From: Cryptomeria japonica | Taxonomy: Eukaryota; Streptophyta; Pinopsida; Cupressales; Cupressaceae | Assembly: GCF_030272615.1 (NCBI RefSeq) | Contig: NW_026729184.1 | Coordinates: forward strand, 1-64,000 | DNA: 64,000 nucleotides | Reading direction: 5' to 3' | Shown here: in pieces, positions 25,261 to 39,200 of the stretch | How the letters are laid out: every line of letters starts with the position of its first letter | How positions within the stretch are numbered: the stretch's first letter is position 1 | Position numbers and translations under genes: made by a program | The notes under the pieces: generated by a model | What the model was told of the DNA's origin: nothing | The model's database searches: none | What the model saw: only the letters and a program-made list of their open reading frames with translations

Positions 25261-26964
25261 ATTAATAAAAAGCTAAAAAACTATAGTAATTCATAGCTGT
25301 GAAATTTAAGCGTAAATAATTCTAATGTAATAATGAAATTTATATAATTGTGTTAATTTTAATTTAGTTTTTTATTTATTTTGTAATAATGGATTAAAGT
25401 AATAACATATTAGTTTGTGTGAAGTTGGATTTATTCCTTTTTTTTATCTATCCAATTTCTATTCATGCACATACATTTATTGATGCTTTGAACATCTATT
25501 TTTGCATATCTTCTCATACCTACTACATTTATTGCATTGCCTATAATCAGACATTATTTCTTATATTAATTTCACTACTTTGTTGTCTTATGTCTTTCCT
25601 ATGGTTGTGTGAGTGATCCAATGTGCATTCAAGTCATGAATTTTGAAAATCTAGATTCAAAGTTGATCAACTCTTGCCTATTTCACTACCTTTTGTGAGC
25701 ATACCAAATGCACGGTTGCATGATTTATTATTGTGTATTATATTTGAAGGTGTTCGATTAAATTCATTTCACTTCTTATTTCCAAGAATACCTTTTCATC
25801 TAAGATCATTTGTGAAATCCAAGAGCAATTTTTAGAACACTTTAATTTGATGCACTAAAAATTAAAATTTACTCTGGTATAAATGATTACTTACTATGTA
25901 ATAATCTTTGCATGAAAATAAAACTACTCATTTCCATGGGTTAACTTAGGAGAACATCTACCCTATCAATCTAGAAAAACTCTAAATGTATTACAAATAC
26001 TACTAGTCCTTAGCTTGAAGAGTAAGCATTGGCAAAACCAATGAAACAAGAAGTTAAATAGTACATCTAGATAAGAATAAAAATTATATAGTAGAGGATA
26101 TAATCATGCACACGAAAATGATCTAGAAGTGTGGACTCAATATATACAAAGATGTGGATCTTATGTTGAATCTAAGGAAAAACCCAAAAGCAAAGAATTC
26201 ACTTCTGATCCCAAGAACATCAAACTTTGATGCCACCTCAATTTCATCCTTCTTCGTCAAGTTTAGATCAAAGTACATCTATCCATCATATTTAGTCTCC
26301 TATCATACCATACATATCATTTCAATTATCACATTTATAACTAATATCATAAATAATCCAAGTTTATTCATGCCCATGTGTGGGTAGTTTATTTTATTAG
26401 CTTAAATTAATCTCAAGAAAAAAAAAAAATTCCTGAACATCTTTGGTAATCTCATCTAATCTTAAATTATCTAGTTTCTCCTAGGGAACTTATTAGATCA
26501 CTATTGGGGCTTTCAAACATATGCTATTTTAAATTTACATATTACTTCTAGATCCAATCTCCTTTCATCCTTGTTTTTTGAACTCCCTAAAATAACTTTT
26601 ACTTGTTACTAGATGAGATTTAAAAATTTATTTGAAAGTATTTGTCTAATTTTGAGACTTTTTTAAAACAATAAGATTGATCAATATTATTTGTAATGAT
26701 TACGAATCTTTTCAAGTGAACAACTAATGTAATTCATAGGGACTTTTCAAATATAATTTAGTAATAAGTATAATATTGTGAAACAAGGTGACAAAATCTT
26801 TTGATATGAAATTAATCTAAAGTTATTGCAAATATGAATCCAAAGATTAACCCTTAAAGAGTGTGATTGCAAAATCAAGAATAGAAAGAGAAAACCATAA
26901 CATATATAACACTAGATATACGTGGAGTAACCATTCCAAGAAAAAATTCCACCATAGTAAGATG
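25261..26964. other. AT-rich DNA without recognised genes
   Basis: Open frames at 25419-25616 and 26154-26387 have no recognisable domain. Nothing else is seen except a short poly(A) run at 26417. Confidence 0.4.
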
Positions 26965-28200
26965 TGTTGATTGTATACAATTTTTTTCAGACTAGTTAAT
27001 CCTTTTGCATGAACCTGTTTGACGTATTTTGGTTAGGGTATGTGTCTTAAGGCTGACTAATGTGGTGTCAAAAAATTCCTCCCTATGTCACCTTGTAGTT
27101 GATGTAAATGATGTTTTGAAGACTTGTAGATGACATAAAAGGTATATCAAATCAATTAAAATGTGTGTAATGATAAGAGATGTATGTGCGCTTTAATGTC
27201 TTTGTTAGCAAAGTGCGGTAAGCTTCCTTTGGTATGGTCGTAAAGCTTTAGAAAGTGTATACTTCCTTATAGGCTCATCCCATAGAAACCCATTGTAATA
27301 TTGTTATCCCTTGTGAGTATAGATTAGAATAATAGCTTCAAGAATCTTTTCTCACCATTCTCTTATAAGGGTATCCATGTAAATCTGGTGTTATGGTTGT
27401 GTTGCTGATTTCTATATGTCCTTGTTTATTTGATCCAAAATATATAAATTATTAGAAAAAAAAAAATTCGTTAAGATTGATTTACCGTTTACCGCCTCTT
27501 AATCTTTGGCTTTTTAAACAATTGGTATCAAGGAAATCTAACAACTAACATGTATCTCATGCACTTGAACACATGGAAACTGAAGCAATTCTTAATGACT
27601 AAATTTTTCAAAAGATAATCTAGACATGATGAAATTCAATCCGTATGACATAATGAACTTCAATCCAGATAATTGTGAAGTTAATTATGAAGGAGAACTC
27701 AATTCTTCTCTTGAAGATATGGATAGTACAAGGAGAGAATGAACAAAGTATAAGAACAAACTCAAAAAGGTAGAAGATGTAATTGTTAATCTTAAAGTCC
27801 AAGTTGAGGAAGGAGAGAAAATTGAAGACTCTCTAAGCAATAATTTATATGACAAATTAGCTAAATGCTCAAATCCTGAGAAAGAATTTGTCTCTCTGAG
27901 AAAAGAATTCGAGAAATCTAAACAACAAATAGACAAAAACCTAAAACTCAAAAACAACACTAACACCAACATTCTTGATGGAATAATCAATAATCACAAA
28001 CAAAAAATGTGGTATTGGATTTGAAAGGATCAAAGCTTAAAATCAAATACTTCTAAAGCCAAATCTGAGATAAAGAAGAATGAAGTTTGTTTCGAGGAAT
28101 CCATGATTACGAAAAATAACAAGTGGAAGTTGAAGAATGATCAAACAAACGTTAGAAACTAGACGAAAGGCTTCAATTTTTTTCCTAAACAGTATCTTTG
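26965..28200 (+). mobile_element. LTR retrotransposon fossil: 5' LTR, primer site and gag-like coiled-coil region
   Basis: LTR of about 556 bp, 26965-27520 (starts tgttga, ends aaaca), with a TATA-like cataaaagg near 27137 and a U5-like segment at about 27368. It is followed at once by a primer-binding site, tggtatcaagg, at 27523. The next 600 bp read on the + strand as a charged coiled coil (KNKLKKVEDVIVNLKVQVEE, LRKEFEKSKQQIDKN), typical of the C-terminal part of plant LTR-element gag. No pol follows. Broken in several places; its other LTR is not seen. Confidence 0.6.
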
Positions 28201-28210
28201 TCTAGGGGTA

Positions 28211-29106
28211 TGTTGACTTTTTACCAGATATGTATCATATTGATATGTGAATTGGAATGCAATGATTCTGGAAGACTGTTATCAGATATGTTTCATATTG
28301 ATTTGATGTATATTGTTGTGAGAATCATCTATCTCTGCGTTCAGGGATAACACAGTTATAGGACAATGCAAAGGTGATGCATTCCTTGACTTTCTAGTAC
28401 TGTAAGGATGTTTTGGATCATTTAATTATGTTCTTGGCACGTTATTTTTTTTTGTGGTGGTCCGCATATCTTAATTTTTGGTTTGGATTAAATTTTATGA
28501 TAAAACGGATTGGTATGAGCTGACTTATGCTTTTGGTCTGCGTGGTTCCATGTAGAACCTTGTTTGGGATATTTGGAAGGTGTGCCGATATGGTGTGAAT
28601 ATTCACGAGTTTTCTTTTTCCTTTTGCATGTGTTGCATGTGTTTTATAAGATTGTTTTTGGGTTGATGATGCATATAAACTCTACATTTCTAAGCCAACC
28701 TAATAGAGGATATTGAAGATCTAGATGATATATAAAAGACAAATTAATTGAGTTATGACATGAATGGAAAATGGATGTGATGTGTAACTGATATTGATAT
28801 GAAATAATGATACAAGTTTAAGGATTAAGGTGATATGAGAAGCCAATGTGAGGTGATACAAAGGTCCAAATATGGTATAGTGCAGTATAGTGCAGAAATG
28901 AAAGTTGGATCAAATGAGTATTAAGTTGTGAATTGGTATCTATATATTGGTAGATAGTATTCTATTACAATTCAATCTCTTATTTTATCTAGACAAATAT
29001 TTTGTATCTTGCCTTAAAGAAGTGATCTTCATCTATAGAAGTATTTTGTACCTTTCCTTAAGGTTGTGCACCTTAGCCTGCAAGTCTGGAGCAGTACGCG
29101 TTAGAA
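28211..29106 (+). mobile_element. LTR-like segment
   Basis: Begins tgttgac and carries a TATA-like atatataaaag at about 28723. Near its end is the text gccttaa..a.tg..cttc repeated as ccttaaggttgtgcacctta, which looks like U5. No partner LTR is seen. The family is uncertain. Confidence 0.35.
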
Positions 29107-29111
29107 TGGGC

Positions 29112-32100
29112 TGATACCAGGAGTAAACAGAGAGGGGAGGGTGAATCAGTTTACTAATAGTAACAACAATCAATTTAATTATAAACCTTAAACTGGAGTA
29201 CATCTTAATGAAGGATATAGCATGAAAGCACAACACACATAACACCAATATTTCAGTGTGGGAAACCCAGAAAGGGAAAAACCACGATGAGAAACCCTAC
29301 CCACAATCAGATGAATACTCTGTAGTAGTATTGCGAATGATTACAAAAGAGTGAGCACATGCAGAAAGGCCAACAGCCTAGAGCGTACTGCTCATCACAA
29401 AGGGAAGTCTCACCGACTTACAAAATCATCAGACTACAATCCAGAATACAATGAACTATGAAAGTAGCATCTACAAATGCCTGATATAGTTCCAGTTAAG
29501 TACTGAGGTCTTCCTTGCAAGAAAACCTTCCTTAAACCTTCTTTGAATGGTATGACCCTATTGACAAGGTCGGCTAAACCCATAAACCCAAAAATTATAA
29601 GATTATATCACATGATATCACCAGACCAATATTATGATTTACAATAGATAGCATGGACCTAAATCAAATAACTAAACAATTAAATCTGCTAGGAACTCCG
29701 CCAAGACCAAAATCCAACATGCTTCACTTTTTGGTAGAAACCCTCAGTGAAAGTTTAACCGGATCCAAATAGGACCACCTTAATAGCACACCATCCAATG
29801 CAAAGTCATCAAACACTTGGGATATGATCAAGAAGCACCAAAAGCATGATAGAGACCGAATCCATAAGTTGAACCGGAATTCCATGGATGAAGTCACCAA
29901 ATAATGCATACTGGTAAAGCCAAAAGCAAGTTGGTAGCCAGTAGATACCAAAAGTGATGACCAAATCATGAAACCACTAGAATAAGCATCCAAAACTGAT
30001 TCCAGAGATCTGATCATACCAGATTGAAAACATAGCCAAAGCCAAGACGGTCACTAAGACTAACTAGGATAATCTCCAACCGGGATACAATGTTGACATC
30101 AATGACAACACTTAACCATATCAAGCATTTTTCCAACAATATGCCCCTTTGGAATTGATGGCAACACTGTATGTGAAACACATCCAAGTGCCAAGGCCAA
30201 GGAATGCCAACAAACTCCAAAACCCTGAACAAGAATACCTCACCCCAAAAGATCTGATAGTTTTTCACATGGATACCTCTCCCCCTTTGATATCAATGAG
30301 AAAGGACGGATAACAAACCACAAATACTGAACCAAATAGCTACCTACTCCCCCTGAGTAGTAGCACCAAATCCATCAGCCCAGATCATAAAAGTATGTGT
30401 GATAAGCTCATTGGATTGATGCATCCCTGCATCTCTAAGTCTCTTTCAGAGAGCTAGTAACCCCCTACTAATTTTTGAGATATTCAAAAGTGTCTTTAGG
30501 TAATGGTTTAGTTAGAATATCTACAATATGTTCCTTAGTAGACACATAAACCAATCTGACTTCCTTTTCTTCAACCTTTTCCTTCAAGAAATTATACCTT
30601 ATAGAAATGTGTTTAGATTTGGAATGAAATACCAGATTCTTTGACTCATCAATAGAAGCAGTAATATCATAGTGAATAACAATAGGCTCATTATAACTCA
30701 CCCTTATATCCTTTAACATCTGTTTCATCCATAAAATCAGAGTACAATTGGTAGTAGCTGCAACATATTTCGCTTCAGCAATAAATAATGAAGTGCATGA
30801 TTGTTTCTTACTAAGCCATGAAACCAACTCATTCCCAAGAAAGAATGTATCGCCAGTAGTACTCTTTTGGTCATCCACATCTCCTACCCAATTAGAATTT
30901 GTATATGCACATAATGTGAATTCATCATCCTTAGGATACCATAGCCCAAAGTCTGTTGTACCTACCAAATATCTGAATATTCTCTTGAGTATAGTAATAT
31001 CATGAGTTTCTCTAGGATCGGATTGAAATCTAGAAGCAATACAAACAACATTCATTATACTAGGTCTAGACTGAGTTAGATACTTCAAACCTCCAATCAT
31101 TGATTTATATCTACCCGGATTCACTTTAGGTGATTCGTTGTCCTTTGACAGTTTGCAACCGGTTATCATAGGAGTACTGACAAGTTTAGAATTCTCAAGT
31201 CCAAACTTCTTAAGTAACTTGTTCACATATTTAGTTTAACAAATGAAAATACCTTTATCCGTCTAAGTAATCTGCAAACCTAAGAAAAAATTCACCTCAC
31301 TAATCATAGACATTTCAAATTCATTCTTCATATCATTAGCCAAATTTATGCATAAACCTTCTTCTCCTCCAAAAATGATATCATCCACAAAGACTTCAAT
31401 AATCAATATGTCATCATGCTCAATTTTATAATATAAATTAATGGTAGCATTACCTTTACTAAAACCAAGTTTTGAAAGATACTTATCCAGTCTAGCATAA
31501 CATGCTCTAGGGGCATGTTTTAGTCCATATAAAGCTTTCTTTAGCCTACAAACCATGTCCTTGTCTTCTGATAAATAAAATCCATCAGGTTGCTCAATAT
31601 AAACTTTTTCTTCAAGATCTCCATTCAAAAATGCACATTTAACATCCATCTAATATACCTTGTAGTTCTTGTGTGCAGCATAAGCAATAAAAAGTCTTAC
31701 AGCATGAATTCTAGCAACTGAAGCATAAGTTTCTACATAATCAATACCTTCTTCCTGAGAATAGCCTTTGCAAACCAATCTAGCCTTGTTCGATACCACT
31801 TTACCTTCCTCATTCAGTTTATTCCTGAAAAACCCATTTAGTTCCAATAATGGTCTTGTCTTTAGGTCTAGGTACAAGTTCCCATGTCTTATTCTTTTCA
31901 ATCTGATCTAATTCTTTTTCCATTGCTTTTATCCAATTTTCATCCTTACTTGCCTCAATAAAATATTATGGTTCAATTTGAGAAATTAAACATACCTCTT
32001 CAGCAGCTAACCTTCTGCTAGTCATTACACCTTTCCTTTTATCTCCAATGATCTAATCTTCAGAATGATTTAGCTTAACATACCTAGGAATCTTTGAATT

Positions 32101-32131
32101 TTCTTGATTTGTTGACTCATTCTGATGTTCC
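29112..32131 (-). mobile_element. Ty1/copia fossil, 3' half
   Basis: Minus strand. 3' LTR about 29112-30138 (ends ccaaca), then the polypurine-tract complement atatgcccctttgg at 30139. RNase H covers about 30470-30900 (KSTTG, QSCTSLFIAEAKYVAA, NKHISIRYNFLKEK-like text) and reverse transcriptase about 30900-31920 ([39 protein letters not shown]). The rest of pol, gag and the 5' LTR are gone: another LTR starts abruptly at 32132. Broken; relatively better preserved than the neighbouring elements. Confidence 0.85.
29122..29155 (-). promoter_or_regulatory. U5 stem-loop, copia 3' LTR
   Basis: Arms agtaaacaga / tcagtttact (9 of 10 pair), loop gaggggagggtgaa, 10 nt from the LTR end. Confidence 0.6.
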
Positions 32132-35100
32132 TGTTGGAAACCAAAAACACTGAGAGGGGGGGTGAATCAGTGTTATACCAGAATAGTAGATTTTAGCCTT
32201 AACAAAACAATCATGCACCAACCGATATACCAGTATAAATGAAATTGAAATAAGTAAAGAAACCAATAAGCCAAACACATAAATGAGAACCATACCACAC
32301 AAATTTATATGTGGAAAAACTCAATGAGGAAAAACCACGGTAGGATTTGTGACCCACAATATCAATCCACTAGCTATATGAAGAGATATTACAATATATG
32401 AGGGGCATGCACTTGCACTTGCAGTAAGGCTTACAGCCTAGAGCACACTACTCAATCACAATAGGAGCCTCACTCACTACATAAAATTTTAGACAACAAT
32501 CCAAAGAAGTGTGAACTGCTAAGATAGCATCCGCTATGCTAGAATATAGTTCCGGTATAAGCTTTGTTTGGTCCGATTGAAACCCTAAACCCCTTTACCG
32601 GAATAACCCTCATAATAAATTCCTCACATACATAATCTCTCTGAATAATTGTATTTGCATATCCATCACCATATTCCTATTCTTCATATTCAAAATGATC
32701 TAATCAATCTGCCCTATATACTCTATACAAATTTATGCCTTATGTCAGCTTACAAAGGTATATACAATATCATATTACATGTCGGCCAAATAACATAAAT
32801 GAATAAACATTAAAACAAGTTGCCGATGTCAGATCCAAGATAAGTCGACCTCCAATACTGATAAACTTTACTATACCATGTTGACCTACATTGCCGGTGA
32901 CCAAAGAAATCTTTCTAACCTACCGGTGCTGGTGTCGATGCCAATGCAAAATCTGTGAAGTTTTTGTCGGTACACCATATGAAGTCAAACCCCAAAATCA
33001 TGTTGCCATCAATGAAAACATAGTGAAACCAACCAATAGAGTGTCAATTGCCAACAATCTCCCCCTTTGGCATTGATGGCAACAATCATGTGAAAAATGG
33101 TCATAGTTTCATCTGTCGGTTTCATCTTGCCCTACTCCCCCTGAGCTGGATATGCAAAATACTCCATAACTCCAAAATTCCAAAAACTTTGTAACTCCCC
33201 CTAATGTATGCAACCCTTTTATCCTTTTTAAAATCTATACTACTCCCCCTTTGACATCAATACCCAAAAACAAATATGTCAAAGAATAAGAACTGTACAA
33301 TGAATACCTCCAAAAATGTCTTACCAGAGCTTGACCAGTTTCAATATTTTTGGATAAGCTTTCTCTAGTAATTCCACATAAGTGTCCCAGCCGGTTTTGA
33401 ATGTGCAGGATATAGATACAAGTCCACTCAATAAATTTGCAAAAGATTCTTTCTCATTGACATCTGTCGGTGTGGGCTTTCCCAGCATATCCATGCATTC
33501 TTTCTTATGTACACAGAGTGAATCCAATCTTGGACTCACCAAACCTCTCAAACTTCTAGCTCTCCGAATTATTTTATCTCTTTCCTTTTCAAAAGCAGAA
33601 ATTTGGTTCTCCAAAGTCAAAATTTGTCCATCAATTGATGTTGTCGGTGAAATTAATCCATCAAAAGAGTTAGCAATACTAGCAATTTTCTCCTGTATCT
33701 CTTTTATCTTTTTATCTACATTTATTGTAAGTACCTCAGTATTGCAACATACCCTGTATATGTTTGTACATTGTTTCAAAGAATTTTCTATCAAAATTAG
33801 CTTCTCCTCAATCTTTTTCTTATCTCTCTCAATGATCTGATCAAAAGAGGCTCTCTTAGCTTGAGTGAATCTTTCAAGTGCTTGTCAGTTAGAGATCTAT
33901 TGTAAGGATTGAAAGTGTTTTGATATGTGCTCAGTGATTACCTTAAGCCAGAACGACTCACTTCATTTTCAATCTTACATTCTGGGACCAATCTGTGTCA
34001 AACAGTGATGGATTGATCTATAATCCCCTTGTTTGTGGTTCCCTCCTTCATCAGTTTCTGAGCAACCATCATCATCAATTCTGTGGAATTCATCTCTGTG
34101 ATGGTTTTCTTTTCAACTAGAGAAGTGTCAATTGTCAATAATGATGTGCCAGCAACTAATTCCCTATGGATTTCCTTGTTTTCTCCTCTGGTGATTTATC
34201 CTTTATTACCTCCTTACTTGCACCAGTGGCTTCACCACTTGGTGCAGTTTGTGGAACTGTCGGTTCCTATCTAGGAACAGTATCCTCAACATTTGTGTTT
34301 ACCGGTGGCTCAATTTCCACTATCTTGATATTGTTCAAAACTAAGGGTGGAGTACCCATGATCCCTTTTCCTTTCCCTTCAATTGGTGCATCTATAGTAT
34401 CTGTCTTTGTCTCTGGTGAAGCAAAGAATCCTCTATGTTCTCCCCAAAATTTGATCCAAGCTTTTTGTGTTTCCTTTATTACTTCATTCATTCTCCCTAG
34501 CATCAAGCTAGTTATCATGTGTTTTCTATTGAATACCTTTCTATCTGTAACCTCAATTGTCTTATCCATTTCATCTACTAACACATATAGCTAAAAGTTC
34601 TTGCATTTTAATGTGTTTATCTTCTTGCATAGTAGATAACCTTCTAGCATCTAACATGTTATATAACTCAACCGACATTTGATTTTCTATCTCTATTAAG
34701 GATTTCTTATAAATATCTAAGTATAACAAGACTGCTTCCTCTACCTCTCTCTTGTTATCAACCTCTAATTTTTCATAATAAAACTTAACATTCTTCAGCA
34801 TGCCATCTTTTGTTATTTCATCTACAATTTCTACACAAGTTCTAGGTGTAACCTTACTAGAATCAGTGTCATCCTTCTTCTTCCTCTTGACAATATAAGA
34901 TGCAACTGTAGGTGTAGCCTTGCGTGCTTTCTTTTGAGCCGGTAACTTGATTGTGACCTTTCTAATTGGTTTCTTCTTTGCTTCTACCTTAGGTTCTTCC
35001 AGTTTCTTCCTAACAAACCTCTTGAAAGATAATGGTGTATCATCCTTTGATTCAGAATCTGTAGTTATAGGTTCAATGTGAACTACTGGATCCTTCCTCT

Positions 35101-35360
35101 TTCTCCCTTTCCCCGGGACAACATCAATAAGTGCCTTTATGTCCTTTGAGACCCCCTATACAAATTTTCCTTCTCTTCTGGTTGAACTCTATTTCAACCT
35201 CTAGAGTCTTATGTTTTGCAGTTCCACAGGGTTTCTCTGCCTTGTCTATTTCTGCATCAATCTGAATTTTTGCATAAGCATCAAGGATTAATGCATCTAC
35301 CGCATATCCCATTTCCTCTATCCAAATCTTCTGGGGCTTGACTACCTCCATGAGAGTCAC
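32132..35360 (-). mobile_element. LTR-element fossil with 3' LTR and an unrecognised coiled-coil ORF region
   Basis: Minus strand. LTR of 925 bp at 32132-33056 (tgttgg...ccaaca), then the polypurine-tract complement atctccccctttgg at 33057. The interior (about 33300-35360) encodes no pol domain. Its reading frames give a charged product with a basic, nuclear-signal-like stretch (near 34900-34990), helical parts (YYEKLEVDNKREVEEAVLLY near 34750) and a coiled coil (near 33560-33720). It is an extra protein of unknown role in the place between pol and the 3' LTR, or the sole product of a non-autonomous element. Decayed; the 5' side is lost. Confidence 0.65.
32146..32174 (-). promoter_or_regulatory. 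U5 stem-loop, LTR of the coiled-coil-ORF element
   Basis: Arms aacactga / tcagtgtt (8 of 8 pair), 13-nt loop gagggggggtgaa, 14 nt from the LTR end. Confidence 0.65.
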
Positions 35361-36262
35361 TGTCATGCCCAAACTTTTGGGCAAAAATACAAACAACAAT
35401 TTTTTTTTTAACACTAAATTACATGCAACCATTGCTTAAATAGTCATGACAACTTAACAAGTTCTTCCAAACTAATTCTTAATTGATATTAAAATGAGTT
35501 ACCAAAGTGAGCGATGAAATAAAATTTAACTACAAGCCTTAGGTCTCGATAAAACTCCTGGACGATAGGATTAAGAAAATTAATAACCTAACAAATACGA
35601 TAACTCCTATTATCAAGCAGAATGAATAATTTTTATAAGGGTAATAATAAATTCACTCAAAAATCCCTTTCATTTAAGTTGCGCTTATTAGTACTTAATT
35701 AGAACAACTTCTACTAAATACATTAATATAATTACTTGGTTCAGTATCAATTATTTAATAAATATCTAGTTTCCTCCCTCCTCTTAATACATTCTTTCCT
35801 AATAACTTAATTTAAATATGGCTTCTATTAATTCAACACTAATACTATTTCATTGTATTAATATTACCTAATTGAGCAGATGCAATTAAAGTGCCAACCA
35901 TCATTATGATAATTAAATTATCTAATAAAAGTATCCACTTGGGTTAACAAGGTTCACAAGACTTAGTCCATTAATTTTATTTTAGAGAAAATATATTACG
36001 CTACTACAATATCCTCTTAAATTAATTATATTAAATTATTCCATTTAATTATAGAAACCATTTAGATCTCTAAAATGTAATTATATAATTTAAATTCAAG
36101 TTGTTATATATTACTTCTTCCAAACATCAACTATTAAATATTTCATATTCAATATTCACATTACCTCTTGCTTTAAATTCAATCAATTAAACTTCTCAAA
36201 TATATTTTCCCAAATGTGGTAATAATAATGTTGTAGAAAAATTCATTACATTTTCCATTATT
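35361..36262. other. AT-rich insert, possibly a solo LTR
   Basis: About 900 bp of very AT-rich DNA that starts with TGTCATGCCC and separates the coiled-coil ORF region from copia reverse-transcriptase sequence. The TG start is typical of many Gypsy LTRs, but I could not fix the far end or a target duplication. Confidence 0.35.
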
Positions 36263-39200
36263 TGTTTGTGAAATCTACAAACCTAGAAAAAAATTTATCT
36301 CCCCAATCATAGACATTTCAAATTCTTTTTGCATCTAGTTAGCAAAGTCTTTACATAATCCTTCTTCACCTCCAAAAATGATATCATCCACAAAAACTTC
36401 AATAACCAAAATATCATCATTGGTAACTTTGTAATACAAATTATTGTCAGCATTACCTTTTGTGTATCCAAGCTTCAAAAAATATTTTTCCAATCTAGCA
36501 TACCAAGCTCTGGGAGCTTGCTTCAATCCATATAAAGCATTCCTTAACCTGCAAACCATATCCTTATCATCTATCAAAGAAAATCCATCAGGTTGTTCAA
36601 TGTAAACTTCCTCTTCTAGATCTCCATTTAAAAATGCACATTTTACATCCATCTAATAAACTTTATAGTTTTTATGAGCTAGAAATGCGAGAAATAGTCT
36701 AACTGCCTCAATTCTGGCTACCAGTGCAAAAGTTTCATTATAACCAATTCATTCTTTCTGAGAATAACCTTTACAAAATAATCTTTCTTTGTTTTTGATT
36801 ATTTCTATATGCTCATTTAGTTCCAATTATATTTTTGTCTTTAGGATGGGGAACCAATGTCCAATTATTATTCTTTTCAATCTGTTCTAATTCTTCTTCC
36901 ATTGCTTTTATCCAATATTTGTCTTGACATGCTTCAATAACATATGTTGGTTCAACTTGAGAAGTTAAACATACCTCTTCATTTGCCAATCTTCCTCTAG
37001 TCATAACACCTTGATTCTTATTTCCAATTATCTGATTCTCTGAATGATTCAGTCTTACATACCTATGTTTATTCTGATTTACACTTACATGCTATTGATC
37101 TTCAGTCACAGTTGAGTTTTCTGATGATGTCGGTGTGACTAGATCTTCACTCTGTACCAGTGCAGTCTGTACCAGTTCATTTAGAATCATTTCAGTTGTC
37201 AGTTCTACAAATCTTGAATCTCCTCTAAAATGTTCATCTATCTTCACATTAGTACTTTCAATGATTTTTTGCAATCTTTTATTATAACATATATATGCCT
37301 TGCTTCTAGATGAATAACCAAGAAATATCCCTTCATCACTTCTAGGATCAAATTTACCAATATACTCATCGATCTCCTAATATAGCATTTTCTTCCAAAT
37401 ATTTTAAAGTATTTAAGAGTAGGAGTATGGCCAAACCATAGTTCATAAGGGGTCTTACTGGTTTCACTTTTGATGTTAACTCTGTTGAAAGTATAAACCG
37501 TTGTATTCACTGCTTCTCTCTAGTACACATGAGGTAGATTTGCTTCCATCATCATGGTTGTTGTTGCATCCAAGATAGTTTTGTTCTTCCTTTTCACAAC
37601 TCCATTATGCTAGGGTGTCTAGGGTGTTGATAGTTGTCTTTTGATTCTATTCACTTCACATAATGCATTAAATTCTCTAGATGTAAATTCTCCTCCTTGA
37701 TCTGATCTCAAACATTTTATTTTCTTTCCGGTTTCATTCTCTACCATTGCCTTGTATATCTTGAATTTCCCAAAAGCTTTTGATTTCTCCCTGAGAAAGG
37801 TAACCCAACATATTCTAGAATTATCATCAATTATTAGCATAAAGTATCTATCACCTTGAACACTTCTAGTTCTTGTTGGACCACATAAATCAGTATGAAT
37901 TAAATCAAGAATATTATTGGATTTCTTCGTAATGCTCTTGAATGTTGTTCTAACTTGTTTTAGTTGAACTAATCTTTACAATGCAATCAAAATTCACATG
38001 ACAAAGTCTCTTATGCCATAACCAACTTTCATCAATGTGTGCAATCAAACATGTCTTATCACTGGTACTCAAGTGAAAGATATTACCTTTAGTCTAATTA
38101 CCGGTTGAAATCTCCAATCTAGTTCTATTTATGATTTTTCATTTTCCATTCTTGAACTGTAACTGAAATCCTTTTTCCACTAACTAACCAACACTCAAAA
38201 GATTATGCTTTAAACCTTCAATATAATAAACATTGTCAGTATTGTGCTTACCATCCAAATATATAGTGCCTCTTCCTTTGATTAAACAAGCTTTATCATC
38301 TCCAAACCTTACTAGACCTCCATGAATTTCATGTAATGATAATAATTTTCTTTTATCACTGGTCATATGATGCGAGCATCCACTATCTATGATCCATTCA
38401 TCCTTTTCTTCATTTTTTGCTGCCAGTGCCTGCTCTAACGGTTTGACAATAGGAGTCAGTGGATATTCTTTTATTGCAACAAATGCCCATCCACTATTTG
38501 TTGGATCTTCATTTGAATCATCTGTAACACCTTCATTTCCATAGTATAATGACTTGTCTCTTTTTTTTTTCTAAAATCTGTATCTTTGATATTCAGGGTT
38601 AGGTTTATATGTTCTTTTTGCTTCCTCCCTTAGTCTTGCATGTCTATCAGGTTACCTAGATGCTATATGACCAAATTTATTGCAATTAAAACATTTGAAA
38701 GCTACTTTAACTTCATACTTACTTCCTACTAGACCTTTAGGCATCTTCCTTGCCAATAGTGCTTCATGTTCTTCAAGTTCTTCATTTTGTCTTCTCATAT
38801 CTTCAAGTTCTTTTGCATAAAGTGTTTTCCAATCAGTTTTGTCAGATGATGATGATGATGCTTTGAAAGCTAAATCAGTCTTCAAGAGGACCAAACTCTT
38901 CAAGCTCAAATGTAGAACATTTTCCAACCAAAGTATCTCTAGAAACTGATGTATTAGGCATTGTTCTTAACTCATTAATAGCAATCACTTTCATTTTGTA
39001 AGCCGGTGGCAAAGCTCTTAAAATTTTAGAGACAAATTCATCTCCATTTAAAGATCCTCCACAACATTGTATTCCTAAAATAATTTCATTAACTCTTTCC
39101 ATAAATGCAGAAATTCATTCATCTTCTTCCATTTTTAAATTTTCATACCTGACCTTGTAACATTCCAGTTTTGCAATTTTGACAGTGGTATCTCCTTCAT

